DNA of 64,000 bases from an uncultured Verrucomicrobiota bacterium (lineage in GTDB: Bacteria; Verrucomicrobiota; Verrucomicrobiia; Opitutales; Opitutaceae): positions 1-64,000 of the forward strand of contig CAJXQX010000006.1 of the NCBI GenBank assembly GCA_913058185.1, read 5' to 3'. Shown in pieces: positions 39,021-49,660 of this stretch. The notes below the pieces were generated by a model, which was not told the DNA's origin, did not search any database, and was given only the letters and a program-made list of their open reading frames with translations. Positions within the stretch are counted from its first letter, which is position 1. Each line of letters begins with the position of its first letter. Made by a program: the position numbers and the translations under genes.

Positions 39021-40394
39021 TCAATCGGTCACATCCAGCTCTGGCCAGAGCACGAGTTTGCGATGGAGCGTACGTCGGCTGATGCCCATCAACTGCGCCG
39101 CCTTCGTCCGATTGCCTCGGGCCTTGATCAAGGCCTCTCGCAATAAACGCTTTTCATTTTCCTCCACGGATAGAACCGACCCCGTCGGGATCGTTGGCGC
39201 GCCCGCATCGGAGGGTAAACCACCTTCCGCCCGGAATCGGGGATCTAGATCGTATTCGGAAACTTTGCCTCCGCGGTGAAGCACCACCGTGTTTTCGCAA
39301 AAATTGCGAAGCTCACGAATATTACCCGGCCAACCGTATTTCTCCAGCGTGGCCAAGGCACCGGCCTCGAGTTCCGGCACCGGCAATCCGTTTTCCTTCG
39401 CGAAATACTTCAGGTAGTGGGCGAGCAAGGTCGATACATCACCCGGTCGCTCGCGTAGCGCCGGCATCCGAATACCCACCACATTGAGCCGGAAGAACAG
39501 ATCCTCCCGGAACGTGCCTTCCTTGACCAACGTTTCAAGATTGCGATTGGTCGCGGCGACGAGGCGCACATCGAGATCAATCGGCTTCGAACCGCCCACG
39601 CGTTCAACCGACTTGGTTTCCAAAAACCGCAACAGCTTTACCTGAGTAGACGCCGAAATCTCGCCGATCTCATCCAGAAACAACGTGCCCCCATCCGCGG
39701 ATTCGAAGCGACCTATTCGTTTCTCCATCGCGCCGGTAAACGAGCCCTTTTCGTGACCAAAAATTTCACTCTCGAGCAGGTTTTCCGAAAGAGCCGCGCA
39801 ATGCACCGCCACAAACGGCGCCCGCGCCCGGGAACTGGACTGATGGATGGCCTGCGCGATCAGTTCCTTACCCGTGCCCGACTCGCCTTCGACCAGAATC
39901 GTCGCCTTCGAGGGCGCTACCAATTTAACCCGATCGATCACATCAAGCAGCTTCGGAGAGTCTCCGATGATCCCCTTAAAATTAAATTTCTCGTCCAACC
40001 GCTCATGCAACTGCTTCACTTCGACTTCGAGCGTCCGGTTCTTGAGCGCCCGGTTGATGAGGATCTCGAGACGCTCGATGTTGACCGGCTTGGTCATGAA
40101 ATCCACTGCGCCCCTCCGCATCGCCTCCACCGCAGAATCAATACTGCCATAGGCGGTCATCATGAGCACCGCCGGTTGGTTCGGCATGCTGAGAGCTTTA
40201 TCGATCACTTTGAGCCCGCTCTTCCCCGGCATCCGTAGGTCCGTGACGACGACATCGAACTCCTGGGCCGCGAGTTGATTGAAGGCCTCGTCTGCGCTGG
40301 CTGCGACGGAAACATCAAAATTATCTTCCAGAGCCTGCTGCAGCCCATCGCGGGTGTGGCGTTCGTCGTCCACAATCAATACCGTAGGAATCAT
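39021..40394 (-). CDS. NtrC-family sigma-54-dependent response regulator
   Basis: [14 protein letters not shown] receiver; [30 protein letters not shown]-terminal Fis-type HTH. Confidence 0.94.
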   Translation of the reverse strand: MIPTVLIVDDERHTRDGLQQALEDNFDVSVAASADEAFNQLAAQEFDVVVTDLRMPGKSGLKVIDKALSMPNQPAVLMMTAYGSIDSAVEAMRRGAVDFMTKPVNIERLEILINRALKNRTLEVEVKQLHERLDEKFNFKGIIGDSPKLLDVIDRVKLVAPSKATILVEGESGTGKELIAQAIHQSSSRARAPFVAVHCAALSENLLESEIFGHEKGSFTGAMEKRIGRFESADGGTLFLDEIGEISASTQVKLLRFLETKSVERVGGSKPIDLDVRLVAATNRNLETLVKEGTFREDLFFRLNVVGIRMPALRERPGDVSTLLAHYLKYFAKENGLPVPELEAGALATLEKYGWPGNIRELRNFCENTVVLHRGGKVSEYDLDPRFRAEGGLPSDAGAPTIPTGSVLSVEENEKRLLREALIKARGNRTKAAQLMGISRRTLHRKLVLWPELDVTD

Positions 40395-40758
40395 ACCCAA
40401 ATCATCCCCGACCTTTCTCTCTGGTCAAGCCTAGGTGTGACGTTATGGCACTCCTAACGCTTAACACCTCAGAGACAACGCACCCTACCCATCATCAGGA
40501 AAGGCTTCCTCATCGCCTAACCGATCAAGCACTCCCGAACTGGCGACGGGTTGTAGGAGTTCGCTTGCCGAGCGAACCGGCGGGTAAAGTTCAATGAGCT
40601 ACGCATGACTCGCGAGATCGCCGCTCCATCTCAAAATTTCGGACCACGCTGCAGATTCCGTCAGATCCAGCCGCCAGATCCGCTGGACCTCCCGAGTCGC
40701 CTCCCTGTATCTCATCTCACCCAATCGAGCGCGCAGTCCGCTAAAACCTCCATCCCAC

Positions 40759-42816
40759 TATGGAGCCATTCGCAATAGCCCTCCTCGTCTCCCTCGCTGC
40801 CCTGCCCCTCTCCGCCCAAAACCGCATCGGCACCGGCCAAATCAAAGACCTCTATTTGCAAAGCTGCGCGCATGCCACGGCAAAATATGGAAGGCGGCCA
40901 AGGCAGCTCGCTAATCGATAACGTGTGGACCCACGGCGATTCCGACGAGGCTATCGCCAAAATCATCCGCGAAGGGATCGCCGACACCCCCATGATCGCG
41001 TGGCAAAGCACGCTTTCCGAGGAGCAAATCCGCGCCTTGGTAATCCTGATCCGCGAACAGAAAATAATCGCCGAAACCACTGGCATCCTCGAGAGGGTCA
41101 AACCCCTCGGCGGCGTCTTCTCCTCGGAACTTTATAATTTCAAACTAGAGAAGGTCGCCGACATCGACAACACCCTCTGGTCCATCGCATTCCTCCCCGA
41201 CCATTCGATCCTCCTCACCCAGCGCGACGGAAAGCTGTGGCACGTCGTCGACAGCAAGAAGAGCGAGATCACGGGCATCCCGACAGTTTGGATCGGCGGC
41301 CAGGGCGGCCTGCTCGAAGTCGCCCCTCATCCCGACTACACCAAAAACGGCTGGATCTACCTTTCCTTATCCGACGACCAAGGCACCCAGATCAACGGCA
41401 AGGACGCTAGCATGACCGCCGTCGTGCGCGGACGCATCAAGAACGGCCAATGGGTCGACCAGCAGGAAATCTTCCGTGCTCCCACCGATCTGTATATCGC
41501 TGCCACCGGCCATTTCGGTTCACGCTTCGTCTTCAAGGACGGCTACCTCTTCTTCTCCATCGGCGAGCGCACCAAGGCCGAGATGGCCCAGGACCTCACC
41601 AAATCCCAATGGCAAGATCCACCGCCTCTTCGACGACGGGCGCGTCCCCACCGACAACCCCTTCTACAACACGCCGGGAGCCTACAAATCCATCTGGTCC
41701 TACGGCCACCGCAATCCCCAGGGCCTCGCCCTCGATCCCCGCACCGGCGAGCTGTGGGAAACCGAGCACGGTCCTCGCGGCGGCGACGAGCTGAACATCA
41801 TCCAACCCGGAAGAAACTACGGCTGGCCCGTCATCACCTACGGCATGAACTACAACGGCAAGCCCTTGACCGATCAGACCCAAATGGAAGGCATGGAACA
41901 GCCCATCCACTACTGGCTCCCCTCCATCGCCACCGCCGGAATCGACTTCTACGAAGGCGACGCCTTCCCCAAATGGAAATACGACCTCCTCGCCACCGGC
42001 ATGTCTGCCCAAGAATTACAACGAATCACCATCGTGAACAACAAGGTCACCCACATCGAAACCATCCTCAAAAACCAAGGCCGCGTCCGCGACGTGGCCT
42101 CCGGCCCTGATGGTTTGATCTACGTGGCCCTCAACACCCGCAGTCCCGACCACGGCGAGCTCTACCGAATCGTCCCCGTCTCCGAGCCGAAATGGACCAC
42201 TCTCTTCAACGGTCAAAACCTCGATGGCTGGCGAATCCGCGACGGGGACTCCACCGTGCTCGTCGATGATGGCATGATCGTGGCAGTCTCCCAAGACCCC
42301 GTCCGCGAATCCTATCTCGTCACCGAAAAAACCTACGGCGATTTCATTCTCGAACTCGACATGAAGGTAATCGGCAAGATGAGCTCCGGAATCATGATAC
42401 GCGGCATCGATGATCCCATTAAGCCCGACGGCATCATCACCGGCTACCAAATGGAGGTCGATCAATCGCCCCGCCAGTGGACCGGCGGCATTTACGAAGA
42501 ACGAGCCCGCAAATGGCTCTACTCGCTCGAAGGCAAGACCGAAGCCCGCAAGGCCTACAAGCCGTCCCAATGGAACCACTACCGCATCGAAGCGATCGGA
42601 GATCACTTCCGTATCTGGGTGAACGGCATCCCCACCCTCAATATGGTCGACTCGAAAACGGCCGAGGGCGTCATCGGCATCCAGATACACCCCGCGCGTA
42701 AGCCCGGCGCCAGCAGCATACTTTACCTGCGCAATATCCGTATCATCGACCATAACGCCGGCGACCACATCAACGGCATCGCCATCCCCGAGTTGGTGAT
42801 CGACTCCCCCAAATAG
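40759..42816 (+). pseudogene. PQQ-dependent sugar dehydrogenase-like plus DUF1080 gene, frame-disrupted
   Basis: Signal peptide from 40759, broken CXXCH region near 40865-40895, continues in ORF 40872.. (to ~41610) then in ORF 41476..42816 frame (NPNGKIHRLFDDG...HRNPQGLALDP...; TLFNGQNLDGWRIRDGD). Confidence 0.75.
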
Positions 42817-42966
42817 CTCATTCCCGATCCGAAGCCGTAAAACCCCCTCCCCGGTTAGCCTGCCCAAAGAGGCACCGAAGGGGGCAAACGCAAAAAATAA
42901 AGATCCATCGCACCACTCGGTCGTATCTTATTGGGACACCGAAGGCAGACTCGGATCTGGCCATGA

Positions 42967-43878
42967 ATGGCGACGGCCGTTTCTCTATTTTACGTGACTA
43001 GCCTAATCACCCGCCGTTCAGCGTTGAAGCGTTTTGCATCCACGACTGCCCTTGCGTCCGCCCGCGGAGCCCTCACGTCTTCAAACCTGACCGCGGCTCA
43101 CCATCAAACCGGCACCCGCCAATTTAAGCACTCCGTGTGTAAATGGTGTTTCAAGGATATCTCGCTCGAGGATCTGGCTGATCAAGCCAAGGACCTGGGT
43201 CTCGAGTCCATCGAGTTACTCAACGTGGAAGAGCTTCCGACCATCAACAAACGCGGCCTCAAATGCGCAATGGTCAAAGGCGTGCCGGGACGAATCGAAA
43301 ATGGTCTCAACGACGCCAAAAACCACGATGCCATCGTCGCATTCATGGAACGGCAGATTCCACGGGCGGTTGAATTAGGTGCGACCAACCTCATCTGTTT
43401 CTCCGGCAATCGCCGTGGGCTGTCCGAAGAGGAGGGACTCGAAGTCTGTGCCCAAGGCCTCGCCCGCATCGTGCCCATCGCCGGGAAATACGGGGCCACC
43501 GTTACCATGGAGCTTCTCAATTCTAAAGTGGACCATGCGGACTACCAATGTGACCACACGGCATGGGGGGTGCAGCTTTGCGAAAAAGTCGGCTCCGCTC
43601 ACTTCAAACTCCTCTACGACATCTACCACATGCAGATCATGGAAGGTGACCTCATCCGCACCATCCGCGATCATCACCCGTGGTTCTCGCATTACCACAC
43701 GGGTGGGAATCCAGGCCGTCACGAACTCGATGGAGACCGCCAAGAAATCGACTACCCGGCCGTGATGCGGGCCATCGCCGATACCGGCTACACCGGTTTT
43801 GTCGGCCAAGAATTCATTCCCGCCGAAACAGACGCCATCGCCTCTCTGCAACGGGCTATCAATTTGTGTTCGGTATAG
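42967..43878 (+). CDS. Hydroxypyruvate isomerase-like TIM-barrel protein with Tat-like signal
   Basis: TRRSALKRFASTTALASA N-terminus; CKWCFKDISLEDLADQAKDLGLESIEL; FKLLYDIYHMQIMEGDLIRTI; GFVGQEFIP. Confidence 0.8.
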   Translation: MATAVSLFYVTSLITRRSALKRFASTTALASARGALTSSNLTAAHHQTGTRQFKHSVCKWCFKDISLEDLADQAKDLGLESIELLNVEELPTINKRGLKCAMVKGVPGRIENGLNDAKNHDAIVAFMERQIPRAVELGATNLICFSGNRRGLSEEEGLEVCAQGLARIVPIAGKYGATVTMELLNSKVDHADYQCDHTAWGVQLCEKVGSAHFKLLYDIYHMQIMEGDLIRTIRDHHPWFSHYHTGGNPGRHELDGDRQEIDYPAVMRAIADTGYTGFVGQEFIPAETDAIASLQRAINLCSV

Positions 43879-43945
43879 AAGGCTTGGTCGGGTTGACGTT
43901 CAGGTTGACCACGAAGCGAGAGCTGGCCCGGGACTAATCGTCAAT

Positions 43946-46021
43946 CTACCAGGGTGACTCGCCATCACGTGCGACGCTCACAATGGGAGCCATGCCGGAC
44001 GATTTGTCTTCGATCCGAATATTCACCGTTGCTCCGAGTGAAGAACCGCCAATGAGCCAAGTCCCCTCGCTTTCTTCCCAACTCATCGGTTTTTCTACTC
44101 CCGATTTCGGAAAAGCACGGGCAACCGAAACTATCCGGTGGCGAAAAGCCGCTTCCGAGGCTACAGACGCATACGGATAGACGCCCATATCGACCGGTAA
44201 ATCCAATTCCCCGGAGCCGACCGTGAGCGGACCGACACCACCGCATACCGCTTGTAAATTCGCCTGTGGTCGTTGGATCAAAAACCCGTCATCTTCCGCC
44301 ATCACGCTGCCATTCCCGTCGCGGTTGTGGGCTTGGAATCGCACCTCCACCGGCAGGGGTTTCTCAAGATCGATCGCATCAAATACCACCAGAAAATCTG
44401 GTTTCACATACACCACTGTGCGAGCCACTCGCGAAACGGGATGCCCCGCCAAACGATAAGCCTCCGTCGCATCACTCGTCGTCGTCATCCAATTGAGGCC
44501 TACTTGATGCGCGACGATACGGGCGTGGGCCAAGGAGCTGTTGGTGCCCTCTTCTCCGTGGTGGTAAATGTGCCCGCGACCATCGATCAATACCGAGGTG
44601 TGCGCTTCGGTTTGACGCAGTAACCAGCGGGGATGCTTCGGATCGTAAGACGCCTTGATCGGGTCGTTCAGGAGCCGTTCGCCGTAGGCCGAGAAGAGCA
44701 GGCTGTTCCGATCCGCGTGCTCGTGGTTACACGGCTCACCACTACGCAAACAGAGCACAGCGTCTTGATCGGCCCAACCGGATCGTGAAACCACGAGGCC
44801 CGGAGCGAGGGTATAGTCATGGTTGATGTCCGCCGCGAAATCCGTCGGCACCGTCGGATCGAACCAAATCGCTGCCCAACAAAGGGTGGGTTCGGTCGTC
44901 ACCATTCCGGGTCGCGTCAGAAGGTGTTGGGCGGTCGAATCCCGGAACTCACGTCCAATCCAGGCCAGCGCGATCACGGAACCGGAATTGCTACAGTCGC
45001 CGATACTCAGCGTGTCGCGCGGCGTCTCGTGCGTTGGCATGGTCGAGCGCAGGAAGTAACGCGCCATGGCGGGGAAATCGGCGATCCCACGTTCATCGAT
45101 ACCGTGAAAACGTCGCAGCAACTCCAGGGACAAACAGAAGTAGTTGTAAGTGAATCCCCAATACGCCGAACCTTCGTCAAATGACCCATCGACCGGCTGC
45201 TTAGCGATGAACTCACGTAGGCTTCGCTGCCCCAGTTCCCGCCACTTGGTGGTATCCGGATGATCCGGCAACATACTCGAAGCGATCATCAGCCCGGACG
45301 TCGCGATGATTTGCAGATTGGTATTCGCCAGCACTTTGGGCCATTGGCTGACGTCGTTCACGGTCAGTCCGGTGCATTCGAGGTCCATCGACCAGCGGGG
45401 CATCGGGCTCGCGCCGAGCTCGCCATGCACCGCGCGATAACTCGCCGGTCCTACCTCATCGCCCAGTCGCTGCATCACCCCGGCTCTTAACACCGGATCG
45501 ATATCCGCCCCGAGCCAATCCAGTGCGCACGACAACAGCACCCCGACCATCGGCCCACGCATCACGCCCACGGTAAGCACCCCATCTTCCAGGATCCAAT
45601 CCCACCGATTAAATTTCAGGGCCGTGGCAACCGCGAGTTCGGCGGTGGCCCGCTGATCCTCGCTCGGTTCCATCACGTGCACAAAAGCCGACCGGAACGC
45701 GATGTTGGCGACCGTCGCGAGATCACGCACCCGGTTCTTCAAATCAACCTCGGTGGTCAGAAAACGACGATCAGCCGCGAGGTCGGCATCGTGGCAACTC
45801 GCCCAATAGGCCGCAAACGCCGGATGTTTGAGACTCGCTCTAATCCGCGGCAACTCCGCCCGGTCAAAAAACACTCCCCGCGGGATCGCCTTTCCTTCAG
45901 TCGGCGACGCGGCGGCCCGGGCCGACGGGTTTAGCATCGTGAGCGCGCTGAGTGAAGCCCCGGCTTGCAGAAAACGGCGGCGAGAAAGATTCGAAGACGG
46001 GATAGTTTTTTCGGTATTCAT
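43946..46021 (-). CDS. Heparinase II/III-like protein (polysaccharide lyase family)
   Basis: 691 aa; SRRRFLQAGASLSALT Tat-like signal; EPCNHEHADRNSLLFSAYGERLLND motif. Confidence 0.78.
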   Translation of the reverse strand: MNTEKTIPSSNLSRRRFLQAGASLSALTMLNPSARAAASPTEGKAIPRGVFFDRAELPRIRASLKHPAFAAYWASCHDADLAADRRFLTTEVDLKNRVRDLATVANIAFRSAFVHVMEPSEDQRATAELAVATALKFNRWDWILEDGVLTVGVMRGPMVGVLLSCALDWLGADIDPVLRAGVMQRLGDEVGPASYRAVHGELGASPMPRWSMDLECTGLTVNDVSQWPKVLANTNLQIIATSGLMIASSMLPDHPDTTKWRELGQRSLREFIAKQPVDGSFDEGSAYWGFTYNYFCLSLELLRRFHGIDERGIADFPAMARYFLRSTMPTHETPRDTLSIGDCSNSGSVIALAWIGREFRDSTAQHLLTRPGMVTTEPTLCWAAIWFDPTVPTDFAADINHDYTLAPGLVVSRSGWADQDAVLCLRSGEPCNHEHADRNSLLFSAYGERLLNDPIKASYDPKHPRWLLRQTEAHTSVLIDGRGHIYHHGEEGTNSSLAHARIVAHQVGLNWMTTTSDATEAYRLAGHPVSRVARTVVYVKPDFLVVFDAIDLEKPLPVEVRFQAHNRDGNGSVMAEDDGFLIQRPQANLQAVCGGVGPLTVGSGELDLPVDMGVYPYASVASEAAFRHRIVSVARAFPKSGVEKPMSWEESEGTWLIGGSSLGATVNIRIEDKSSGMAPIVSVARDGESPW

Positions 46022-46136
46022 GGGGTATCGCAGATGCGGTAAATCGGAACCACTTACCGATAGACCTCTCGATCCTCAGGTAAAGCGCGAGACATCTAAT
46101 TCCGGTCAAAAGATCACTCCTATCCGAAATGAAATT

Positions 46137-47030
46137 TCACCCACCATCCGACTCGCCTCGCGCGGCCCGATACTGCGTCGGACTAAGCCGGGTATAGCGG
46201 CGAAAAACCGTCGCGAAGTATTGTGACGAACAGAAGCCCAGCTCGAAAGCGATTTCGGTCACGCTCCGCGTCGAATTGGCCAATCCATGCTCCGCCCGTT
46301 CGATGCGATACCGCTGCAGATACTCGGCGGGGGGGATCCCTACTTCGTTTTTGAACCGCGCCTTGAATCGTGGCAGCGACAAGCCCGCCACCAGCGCGGC
46401 CTCCCGCAGCATCGTCGGTTCCCCCAACCGTTGTCGAAGGTAAGCTTCAGCCCGACGGATGGGAACGCTCCACTGGGTATGTTCATCGCGTTCCGCCCCC
46501 TCGCAGACTCCGAGCAGGAATTGGATCAAGGTCGTTTGCATCCGCAAACGAGTCATCGCGACATCGGCTCTATCTAGATCGTCGTGCCACTCAAAAATCT
46601 GATCGAGTTGTTTCTTAAATTCCACCTGCCCACCGAACTTGCGGCGGGGCAAATTTCGCAGAGCCGCGACTAGGGCATTGGCCGAAGGCGATTGGCACCC
46701 GAGAAAACTCCGGCCGAGTTTTGGCAGCTGGAGAATTAACCAGAAAAGCGTGCCCTTTTCCTGGGGCGACTCCCCCGAACCGTGCATCTCCCCGGGGAAC
46801 GTCACAAACACGTCACCCCCGCCAAGCCAATAGTCCTGCCCATTGACGACGTAACGTTGCCGCCCGCGTTCGAGATAACAGATCTCCATACTGCCAACGT
46901 GAGCATGGGGTTCGAGGATTTCCTCGGCCTGAGCATGATCGTAACGGCCCAGCATCACCACCTCCGGTAACCCCAACTGTTCGAGTGAAATGCACGTCCG
47001 TTTCGGCTTACTCATGATGTTTGTAATCAT
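46137..47030 (-). CDS. AraC-family transcriptional regulator
   Basis: Cupin-like EPHAHVGSMEICYLERGRQRYVVNGQDYWL and AraC HTH FCSSQYFATVFRRYTRLSPTQYR; start at MITNIMS. Confidence 0.87.
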   Translation of the reverse strand: MITNIMSKPKRTCISLEQLGLPEVVMLGRYDHAQAEEILEPHAHVGSMEICYLERGRQRYVVNGQDYWLGGGDVFVTFPGEMHGSGESPQEKGTLFWLILQLPKLGRSFLGCQSPSANALVAALRNLPRRKFGGQVEFKKQLDQIFEWHDDLDRADVAMTRLRMQTTLIQFLLGVCEGAERDEHTQWSVPIRRAEAYLRQRLGEPTMLREAALVAGLSLPRFKARFKNEVGIPPAEYLQRYRIERAEHGLANSTRSVTEIAFELGFCSSQYFATVFRRYTRLSPTQYRAARGESDGG

Positions 47031-47082
47031 ATCACTGTATGAATGCGAAAGCACACATTCAAATCTCGTGGTATTTTGAGTT

Positions 47083-48174
47083 ATGACTCGGGCCAATCAT
47101 GCTGACGGCGAACGCCTCCAAAAATTCACCGTCACCCAAGATCCCACCCAACGGCGGCCTAAACCAGTCGCGTGGTATCGCACCAAAATCGATCCCTTCA
47201 CGCTCAAGTCTCTTCACCAGCGCAGCAATCTTCGCGGTGCACTTCAGACGTTCGGGTATCTCGGAGTGATTGCCACGACCGCGACTCTTGCCACCTACTC
47301 CGCCTACCATTGGTCAGTTGGATTCACTCTTTTGCTCACATTTCTGCATGGCACCGTGTTCGCGTTTCAAATCAACGCAGTCCATGAATTGGGTCACGGC
47401 ACTGCTTTTCGCACCCGGCGACTCAATGACATATTTGCCGCCCTTTTCGCATTTCTCGGGTGGATCAACCACTTCAAATTCGATGCCAGTCATACCCAAC
47501 ATCATCGATTCACATTGCATCCGCCGGATGACTTGGAGGTCAGGTTACCCATTCGAATCGTGGTCAAAGACTGGCTCCTGGCGGGCTTCATCGATTTCTG
47601 CCTGATCTGGTTCAAGCTCAGAGACGTCGTGCAAGAAGCTCGCGGAATCTACCGCGGAGAATGGGAGCAATCGTTGTTTCCCCCAACCGATGCGAGCGCC
47701 CGCCGTCCCCCTACCCGCTGGGGACGTTTTGTTCTGGGAGGCCATGTGGCGATCGTCGCTATCTGCGGACTCAACGGTTGGTGGATGATCCCCATCGTGC
47801 TTACCTTGGCCCCCTTTTACGGCGCGTGGCTTTTCTTTCTTTGCAACAACACCCAGCACATTGGACTCTAGGATCACACCGCTGACTCTCGACTCTGCAG
47901 CCGCACCTTTACCACCAATCCGGTCATCCAATTTCTCTACTGGCACATGAACTTCCACATCGAACATCACATGTATGCGGCGGTTCCCTGTTACCGATTG
48001 GGCCGACTTCATCAGGTGATAGAATCTGACTTGCCCAAATGCCCGCATGGACTGCTCGAAACGTGGCGAGAAATCGCAGCTATTCATAAGATGCAAGAAG
48101 ACGATCCCGCTCATCAACATCAGCCCAAACTCCCCCAGCCATCAGTGGGTCATCACAAGCATAGACCCGACTAA
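47083..48174 (+). pseudogene. Fatty acid desaturase-like gene with in-frame TAG before the third His box
   Basis: HELGHGT and HTQHHR before TAG at 47869-47871; same frame continues as TNPVIQFLYWHMNFHIEHHMYAAVPCYRLGRLH after it. Confidence 0.8.
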
Positions 48175-48258
48175 CCGCTCTTTACGCAGCAATGAAATTC
48201 CAGTCGTTTCCTGCTGTTACTTCGCCCCCGGGTGATCCTAACTCGGTGGCTATACCTC

Positions 48259-49347
48259 ATGATAAAAATCCAAGCAAGTGCCAGTAAGGGATGGTTGCAC
48301 CAAGAAGCCGGATTCAAATTCGAGAAGAAATACTATTTCGATCCGGAATTTCGGTGGGATCAAGACCACGCCATCGATCAGTATTTGGCGGAGCGGTTCC
48401 CCCACTACCCCATCTACAACATGGAGTCGAATCTCGGGCAGATCGAACACACGTTAGAAAAGCAGATCATCGTGGGCGGCATTCAACCCAACTTGATCAT
48501 CGGATTGGCGGCGGGAGCCGACTTCTTCTGCGACCCCGACAAGGACTCCGACATTTCTATCCGCCCGCTGGAGTCGTTGCTCCACCACCCCGAAAAACTG
48601 CCTTCGGTTGAGTCGTTCCTCGAGTCTTCGCTCATCAAAGGCTTCGACGCTCAAATCGCTGAACTCAAGGAGACGAAACCCGACTACCGCATCATTCCAC
48701 CCTACTTCTGGGACACCTCCGGACGCGCCACCATTCACGGATTCATCACCACTTCGATGAAGCTCTTTGGCGAAGACATCTTCCTCCTCATGATCGACGA
48801 CCCCGATCTCGTGCGTGAGATTCATGGCTGGATCACCGATGTCTACCGGGCCTTGATCGACCACTATTCCAAACTCGCCGACCTCCCCGCCACCGCGGTC
48901 CACGTGGGCGAATGCACCGGCACCCTACTCAGTCCCGATCAATATCACGATTTTATCGTGCCTTTTGCCAATCGTATGGGGAACGAGATCGGCGGCCTGC
49001 GCTGGCACTCCTGCGGGGATTCCAACCATCTCCTAGAACCGTTGTCCGAGGTGGAAACCCTCAAGATCCTGGATACTGGATCCAAGACCAGCGTGGCCAA
49101 TATTCGTGAAGAATTCGGCAATACGATCGAAGTCAATGTGGCGCCGCCGGTGGATGTCCTTCTGGAACGATCTGATCCGCAAGATATCGAACGGTGGCTC
49201 GATGAAACCCTCGACGGCAACGACGGCGGACCACTAAAAATCGTGCACCACCTCGAGCCCGGTTACTCCCTAGATGCCAATCTGCGCATGCACGATCAAC
49301 TGGACGCCAAGGGTCTCCTGCCCAAAGCGCGTCGCGCTAAAATCTGA
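48259..49347 (+). CDS. Uroporphyrinogen decarboxylase (URO-D) superfamily protein
   Basis: EDIFLLMIDDPDLVREIHGWITDVYRALIDHY; GGLRWHSCGDSNHLLEPLSEVETLKILDTGSKT; start at MIKIQ. Confidence 0.72.
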   Translation: MIKIQASASKGWLHQEAGFKFEKKYYFDPEFRWDQDHAIDQYLAERFPHYPIYNMESNLGQIEHTLEKQIIVGGIQPNLIIGLAAGADFFCDPDKDSDISIRPLESLLHHPEKLPSVESFLESSLIKGFDAQIAELKETKPDYRIIPPYFWDTSGRATIHGFITTSMKLFGEDIFLLMIDDPDLVREIHGWITDVYRALIDHYSKLADLPATAVHVGECTGTLLSPDQYHDFIVPFANRMGNEIGGLRWHSCGDSNHLLEPLSEVETLKILDTGSKTSVANIREEFGNTIEVNVAPPVDVLLERSDPQDIERWLDETLDGNDGGPLKIVHHLEPGYSLDANLRMHDQLDAKGLLPKARRAKI

Positions 49348-49480
49348 ATCGAACCGCAGAGCAGCGGTTCAACAGACTCTATTAGCTGAGAGGTAGGTGA
49401 ATTTCTAACCACAGATTTCACCGATATAACCCAATTTATCAGCACGATCCGGTCACCAGCGGAGGATCGAAGGAGCGATC

Positions 49481-49660
49481 ATGCAGCATGGCGTATCCTT
49501 GAATGCCAACCTCGTGCTCTTTGGTATCATCCTTTTCACCTGTGCCTACAAATTCTCCGCTGGACCCGTGATGTGGATGCTGTTTACGAGCTCTTCCCCT
49601 CCAAAGTCCGCGCCCTCGCTATCACCGGATTTGTCTGGGCCGCAGATCTACTTAAGATTC
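49481..49660 (+). pseudogene. C-terminal fragment of an MFS sugar porter
   Basis: VLFGIILFTCAYKFSAGPVMWMLFT then, in the next frame, ELFPSKVRALAITGFVWAADLL; compare sugar porter GPVMW...E.FP...R. Confidence 0.6.

Noticed and set aside
47545-48120. 191-aa minus-strand ORF spanning the desaturase stop codon
   Set aside because: No domain recognised; the plus-strand frame shows clear desaturase His boxes.
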